DNA of 64,000 nt from Arthrobacter sp. efr-133-TYG-118 (GTDB lineage Bacteria > Actinomycetota > Actinomycetes > Actinomycetales > Micrococcaceae), in assembly GCF_030209755.1 (NCBI RefSeq), contig NZ_JARVRH010000043.1, positions 1 through 64,000 of the forward strand, given 5' to 3'. The notes below the pieces were generated by a model. The model searched no databases, had not been told where the DNA came from, and worked only from the letters and a program-made list of their open reading frames with translations. The translations under genes and the position numbers were made by a program. This document shows, piece by piece, positions 59,658-64,000 of the stretch. How positions within the stretch are numbered: the first letter of the stretch is position 1; each line of letters starts with the position of its first letter.

Positions 59658-61067
59658 ATGACTGAGCAAAGCGGTGCCAAGTGGCATGACGAACCCACCG
59701 ACTACGCGCAGATCGGCAAACTCCCGCGCACCGAGGCTGCCAGTGCCAATGACGTCGCGCCACCGGCGAGCGTGATCGGATCCCTCAACATCACTGCCGC
59801 GGCGGCGGATCCCGAGCTACTGGACCTGCCGTGGCACATCGCCCTTGAGGACTGGCCTGCCGCGAACCTGGCCGCCCTGCCCCGCGGTATTTCCCGGCAC
59901 ATCGTTCGTTTCGCGCACCTCGCCGGTTCCGTCATCGCCATCAAGGAAACGTCCGAGCACGTTGCCCGGCACGAGTACCACATGCTCCGCAAGCTGGCAC
60001 GGATGGATGTGCCTTGCGTCGAGCCGGTTGCGGTCATCACCGGCCGTACCACCATTGACGGCAAGCCGCTGAACCCCGTGCTGGTCACCCGGCACCTCAA
60101 GTTCTCCATGCCGTACCGGGCGCTCTTCTCCCAGATGCTGCGCCGGGACACCCTGACAAGGCTCATCGACGCCCAAGCGCTGCTTCTGGTGCGCCTGCAC
60201 CTGATCGGTTTCTATTGGGGCGACGTCTCCTTGTCCAACACCTTGTTCCGCCGCGACGCCGGCGCATTCGCCGCGTACCTTGTGGACGCCGAAACCGGCG
60301 AGCTGTACCCCGACCTGTCGGTGGGCCAGCGCGAGTACGATCTGGAGATCGCCCGCGTCAACATCGCCGGGGAACTCATGGACCTGCTCGAAGGCGGCCT
60401 CATCGAGGAGAAGGTGGACCCTGTGGCGACGTCGGAGCTCATCATGGACTCGTACCGCCGTCTTTGGGCCGAACTCACCGAAAAGGAATCGTTCGAGCTC
60501 GGCGAACGCTGGCGAGTGGGAGCGCGCATCCGCCGCCTCAACGAACTCGGCTTCGACGTCGAGGAATACGCCATCAAGACCACTGCGGACGGCTCCACCA
60601 TCCAGCTACAGCCCAAGGTCGTCGACGCCGGCCACCACCAGCGGCGACTTCTCCGCCTCACTGGCCTGGATGCCCAGGAGAACCAGGCCCGCCGGCTGCT
60701 CAATGACATGGATTCATTCCGGGCGGACAACAACCCGGACATGGATGAAGAAATCAGCGCCCACACCTGGGTCAGCCAGATCTTCGAGCCCATCGTCCGG
60801 TCCATCCCGCGCGACCTCGCAGGCAAGCTTGAGCCGGCGGAAGTGGTCCACGAAGTGCTCGAACACCGCTGGTACATGAGCCAGAAGCAGGACAGCCACA
60901 TCCCCTTGGCGGAAGCCGTGCAGTCCTACTTGGATACCGTGCTGCGCCACCGGCGTGACGAGGCCGCCATCATGCTGAATCCGGACACGGCGCTGCTCAA
61001 GATCCTTGAAGCTGAAACCGAAGAGTCGCGGTACGACGAGGACGAATACCCGGATTCGGACGACTAG
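59658..61067 (+). CDS. DUF4032 protein with kinase-like fold
   Basis: 469 residues. The N-terminal half has a lipopolysaccharide-kinase-like segment (RLHLIGFYWGDVSLSNTLFR, then AAYLVDAETGEL), with the HxGFxxGDxxxxN arrangement of a small-molecule kinase loop. The C-terminal half is the DUF4032 domain, with a very acidic tail. It is conserved near msiK/ots genes in actinobacteria by my recollection. The substrate is unknown. Confidence 0.8.
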   Translation: MTEQSGAKWHDEPTDYAQIGKLPRTEAASANDVAPPASVIGSLNITAAAADPELLDLPWHIALEDWPAANLAALPRGISRHIVRFAHLAGSVIAIKETSEHVARHEYHMLRKLARMDVPCVEPVAVITGRTTIDGKPLNPVLVTRHLKFSMPYRALFSQMLRRDTLTRLIDAQALLLVRLHLIGFYWGDVSLSNTLFRRDAGAFAAYLVDAETGELYPDLSVGQREYDLEIARVNIAGELMDLLEGGLIEEKVDPVATSELIMDSYRRLWAELTEKESFELGERWRVGARIRRLNELGFDVEEYAIKTTADGSTIQLQPKVVDAGHHQRRLLRLTGLDAQENQARRLLNDMDSFRADNNPDMDEEISAHTWVSQIFEPIVRSIPRDLAGKLEPAEVVHEVLEHRWYMSQKQDSHIPLAEAVQSYLDTVLRHRRDEAAIMLNPDTALLKILEAETEESRYDEDEYPDSDD

Positions 61068-61076
61068 CGAGAGGGT

Positions 61077-61748
61077 TTAGGGCTCCAGCGTCTCCGCGAG
61101 TCCCTTAAGCACGGGTTCGCGCCCGAGCTCGATGTGGGAGTACGCCAGCGTGTAGGCGAGATCGGCCTTGCCGCCGAGGATGGCGTTGCACAGTTCCATG
61201 TGCTCGTCGCGCTGGAGTTCGTTGCTGCGGTTGTGGGCGAGCCCGAAGATCCACCGCATGCGCCCAAACAGCGGTTTGACCGATTCGATGAGCAGCCGGT
61301 TGCCCGACAGCCGGACGATTTCGGCGTGGAACGCCGCGCTGAGGCGTACGACGTCGTCGGTCCGGCCGTCGTCGATCGCTTGCCTCGTGTCGTCGAGGAG
61401 TTCCTGCAAGCGACCACCCGGTTCGCCCGCCGCGACGCGGACGGCCGCCATGCGGGCCGCGAACGTTTCCAGGCAGAGCCGCACGTCGAAGAGTTCGTTG
61501 ACGTCGGCGAGTGTCAATTGGCGCACCACGGCGCCCCGGCGGGGGAAGGTCTCCACGAAACCATCCTGCTCAAGGCGTTGAATGGCTTCCCGCACAGGGA
61601 TTCGTGAAACGTTGTAAAGCTCGGAGAGCTCCCGCTCGCGCAGCCGCACGCCCTGCTCGTATCTCCCCGCCACGATTCCTTCAAGAACCAGCTGGTAGAC
61701 CTGTTCGGCCCGGGCTTCGTCGTCGCGGCCAGTCAGCGTTTCGGGCAT
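61077..61748 (-). CDS. GntR-family regulator (FCD/FadR subfamily)
   Basis: 223 residues from MPETLTGRDDEARAEQ. Winged helix: LRERELSELYNVSRIPVREA, followed by an all-helical FCD domain with metal-ligand-type RLCLETFAARMAAV, AAFHAEIVRLSG and DEHMELCNAI. Divergent from the dipeptide-type transporter operon, with a palindromic site between. It likely represses that operon. Confidence 0.85.
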   Translation of the reverse strand: MPETLTGRDDEARAEQVYQLVLEGIVAGRYEQGVRLRERELSELYNVSRIPVREAIQRLEQDGFVETFPRRGAVVRQLTLADVNELFDVRLCLETFAARMAAVRVAAGEPGGRLQELLDDTRQAIDDGRTDDVVRLSAAFHAEIVRLSGNRLLIESVKPLFGRMRWIFGLAHNRSNELQRDEHMELCNAILGGKADLAYTLAYSHIELGREPVLKGLAETLEP

Positions 61749-61946
61749 CGGCTTCGGCCACCCTTCCCTTCCCCATCGTCTTGCATTCCACCCGAGCATA
61801 CACGGGCGGAAACAGCTCCGGGCCGCTGCGTTCGCGATCAGGGCGATTCCTTTCAAGAGTGACTTGTTTCACGAAATTTGGCTGCTTGGTATTCCAGATA
61901 GTGCAATATTTGTGATTTACATCCCATCAAACGTGCTCTACTCTAT

Positions 61947-61962
61947 TTTTGGTATACAAAAA
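61947..61962. promoter_or_regulatory. Candidate GntR operator
   Basis: TTTTGGTATACAAAAA is centred on GTATAC with near-symmetric T and A flanks. It is 23 bases before the permease start in the divergent region. FCD-type GntR proteins commonly bind such TnGTATACnA-like sites. Confidence 0.5.
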
Positions 61963-61985
61963 GTCCGGAGCTTACTCCTTGGATC

Positions 61986-63029
61986 ATGAATCGAGCACCC
62001 CCGTTGACCCAGCTACAGTCCACCGTCGAAGCTACGGCTGCGAGTCCATCACCCAGCACGTCCCCGATTAGACCCACCGCCGAGGCGCGGTCGCTCCTGG
62101 CCACGGCCTGGCTGCGGATCCGCCGGAGCAAGATTGCCTTGTTGAGCCTCGGCGTGGTGGTGGCCATCGTGTTGTTCGCCATCCTCGGTCCGCTGCTCAG
62201 CGCCATGTCCGGCAACGATCCATTCACGTCCAACACGAGCCCCGAGGTCCTGGACGACCTCCAGACTCCCGGGTTGCCGCTCCCCGGATACATGTACCCC
62301 TCGGCAAGCCATTGGCTGGGCGTGGAACCCGGCCTGGGCCGCGACCTGTTTGCGCGCCTCGCCTACGGTGGCCAGGTATCACTCACCATTGCCCTGCTGT
62401 CCACTGCGGTCTCGGTGGTCCTTGGAACCGTGATTGGTGCAGCCGCGGGCTACTTCGGCGGCAAAACGGACGCCATCATCAGCCGCATCATGGATCTCTT
62501 CCTCGCCTTCCCGCATCTCTTGCTGGTCCTTTCGCTGACGCCCATCCTGCAGTCACGGCTGCGGGATACCCCGCTGGGCCAAGGCAGCTTCCTCCCCATG
62601 GCTTCGCTCGTGATGATCCTGGGCTTCTTCGGCTGGGCATACCTCGCCCGCATCGTCCGGGGCCAGGTGCTGAGCCTCCGCGAGCGCGAGTTCGTCGAGG
62701 CTGCGCGGTCCTTCGGTGCCTCGCACTTGAGCGTGCTGTTCCGGCAGATCATTCCCAACGTCATGGGCGTCGTGCTGGTCTACGCCACCATGCTCATCCC
62801 CACGAATATTTCCGCAGAAGCCGCGTTGTCCTTCCTCGGGGTCGGCGTCAAGGATCCCACGCCGTCGTGGGGCCAGATGCTCAACGCCGCCCAATCCGGC
62901 AACTGGTACCTCAGCGATCCCTGGTTCCTTGCAGTCCCCGGCGCCATGCTCATCGTCACCGTCCTGGCGTTCAACCTGCTCGGAGACGCCGTGCGCGATG
63001 CCCTGGACCCGAAGGCCTCGCGCCACTAA
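61986..63029 (+). CDS. Peptide-type ABC importer permease, DppC-like
   Basis: 347 residues. A long Thr/Ser/Pro N-terminus, then the first membrane segment (IALLSLGVVVAIVLFAILG) and domain HWLGVEPGLGRDLFARLAYG. The coupling loop is FVEAARSFGASHLSVLFRQI. Unusually, a DppC-type gene opens the operon and a binding protein follows; the DppB partner and ATPases must lie to the right or elsewhere. Confidence 0.88.
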   Translation: MNRAPPLTQLQSTVEATAASPSPSTSPIRPTAEARSLLATAWLRIRRSKIALLSLGVVVAIVLFAILGPLLSAMSGNDPFTSNTSPEVLDDLQTPGLPLPGYMYPSASHWLGVEPGLGRDLFARLAYGGQVSLTIALLSTAVSVVLGTVIGAAAGYFGGKTDAIISRIMDLFLAFPHLLLVLSLTPILQSRLRDTPLGQGSFLPMASLVMILGFFGWAYLARIVRGQVLSLREREFVEAARSFGASHLSVLFRQIIPNVMGVVLVYATMLIPTNISAEAALSFLGVGVKDPTPSWGQMLNAAQSGNWYLSDPWFLAVPGAMLIVTVLAFNLLGDAVRDALDPKASRH

Positions 63030-63070
63030 TCCCCTTCAGTTCCGTTCCACCCACCCCTATGAGGAGCACA

Positions 63071-64000
63071 ATGAATACCCCCAACAGAGCGCTGGCCCTT
63101 GCCGTGCTGATCGCCACTGCCGCCACAGGCTGCGCGGCGGGACAGAACCAGCCCGGAACTGCCGCCACCGGCGCTTCGAGCACGGAGCAGGCTCCCGAAG
63201 TGGTCAAGCCCGGCTTCACCACCAAGGGCGGCAACATCAACGTCCTGATGTCGTCGGACTTCCAAACCCTGGACCCGGGCAACAGCAACTACGTCCAGAC
63301 GGCCAACGTCGGCCAGCTGTACTACAGGAACCTCACCATGGCGAAGGAGACGGCCGGCCAGCCGCCCACCATCGTTCCGGACCTCGCCACGGACACGGGC
63401 CAGGTGTCCAAAGACGGACTCACTTGGACGTTCACCCTCCAGAAGGGCGTCAAGTTCGAAGACGGCCGCCCCATCACCTCCGCCGACGTCAAGTACGGCA
63501 TCGAACGCACGTTCGCCCAAGACGTTTACACCCAGGCCCCGCAAGAGCTCAACGCAGCGCTCGACGCCGGCGGCTACAAGGGTCCGTACAAGGATTTTTC
63601 CGCCGACCTCAAGGCCGTTGAAACGCCCGACGAACGCACCATCGTCTTCCACTTGAAGAAGCCGTTCGCCGAGTTCCCGGCCTTGGCCTCCCGTTCCAAC
63701 ACCTCGCCTGTCCCGAAGGACAAGGACACCAAACTGGACTACACCAACCACCCGGTGTCGTCGGGCCCGTACATGGTTGATTCGTACAGCCGCGGAAAGT
63801 CGCTCAAACTGGTGCGCAACCCGAACTGGGATCCGTCCACCGACCCCAACCGCTCGGCACTTCCGGACACGTTCAGCTTCTCGCTGTCCACTTCGCAGGC
63901 CACCATCAGCCAGCAGCTCCTGGCCAATTCCGACCCCAATGCCCTCACCTTGGACTCCAACGGTGCACTGCAGACCTCGGATTCAGCCAAGCTGGCTGAT
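63071..64000 (+). CDS. Peptide-type ABC importer substrate-binding lipoprotein (partial)
   Basis: GAGGAG precedes the ATG. The leader ALAVLIATAATGCAAG ends in a lipobox. The mature part is an SBP_bac_5 protein (LQKGVKFEDGRPITSADVKY, PVSSGPYMVDSYSRG). The gene runs off the right edge after 310 codons; family members have about 550-600. Follows the DppC-like permease in one operon. Confidence 0.9.
   Translation, partial: MNTPNRALALAVLIATAATGCAAGQNQPGTAATGASSTEQAPEVVKPGFTTKGGNINVLMSSDFQTLDPGNSNYVQTANVGQLYYRNLTMAKETAGQPPTIVPDLATDTGQVSKDGLTWTFTLQKGVKFEDGRPITSADVKYGIERTFAQDVYTQAPQELNAALDAGGYKGPYKDFSADLKAVETPDERTIVFHLKKPFAEFPALASRSNTSPVPKDKDTKLDYTNHPVSSGPYMVDSYSRGKSLKLVRNPNWDPSTDPNRSALPDTFSFSLSTSQATISQQLLANSDPNALTLDSNGALQTSDSAKLAD

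Overview
The window looks like a high-GC Gram-positive chromosome of the Micrococcaceae (Arthrobacter, Paenarthrobacter or Pseudarthrobacter type). The basis is the base composition, the start and overlap habits, and the block on the right: a DsbA-like thioredoxin protein, otsA-otsB, an MsiK/UgpC-type ATPase, a DUF4032 protein, and a GntR regulator facing a dipeptide-type ABC operon. I identify the genus by family knowledge only.

The main structural fact is a chain of genomic islands at a tRNA-Thr(TGT) gene. The intact tRNA lies on the minus strand at 54645-54718. Its 3' half plus trailer, an exact 53-bp sequence, occurs three times in the same orientation (629-681, 25674-25726, 54630-54682). 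Short repeats containing AGGTGAGTTAAAGGTGAG, probably integrase arm sites, flank them. Both left ends have the arm at the same distance from the core. This gives island 1 (about 629-25673), island 2 (25674-54629) and traces of an older island off the left edge (a decayed integrase tail at 354-419 and an arm at 463-480).

Island 1 carries two catabolic blocks. The first (1.2-14.9 kb) is a cyclic-amide cluster: hydantoinase/oxoprolinase HyuA and HyuB, a GAF protein and an amidohydrolase on the minus strand; an MFS transporter, a hydantoin-racemase-like enzyme and a quinone-oxidoreductase-like dehydrogenase on the plus strand; and a second minus-strand operon with a degenerate HyuA-like protein, a DUF917 protein and a PucR regulator. 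The second (15.0-25.7 kb) is a tightly overlapping sugar operon: ribose-type ABC importer, PHP-family phosphotriesterase/lactonase, ROK kinase, YhfX-like PLP enzyme and SIS-domain isomerase. Next to it are a divergent ROK regulator, an aldo-keto reductase-like protein without its catalytic residues, and a truncated, frameshifted deoR that ends at the 25.7-kb att site. No integrase remains for this island.

Island 2 carries fructan and fructose use. It has a ribose/fructose-type ABC importer with a PfkB kinase, a LacI regulator, a secreted multi-module GH32 levanase/inulinase, a second LacI regulator, and a six-gene operon with a peptide-type ABC importer and an intracellular GH32 enzyme. A sugar-oxidation cluster follows (RbsD/FucU mutarotase, SDR, MFS, IclR). 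The tRNA-proximal end holds a MobF relaxase-helicase, an excisionase-like HTH protein and a tyrosine integrase. I see no type IV secretion genes, so it is probably mobilizable rather than self-transmissible.

The likely logic of island 2 is that the secreted GH32 breaks down fructan. Oligomers then enter by the Opp-like importer and are cut inside the cell, while free fructose enters by the FrcBCA-like importer and is phosphorylated by PfkB. A shared LacI operator motif links the importer and the levanase.
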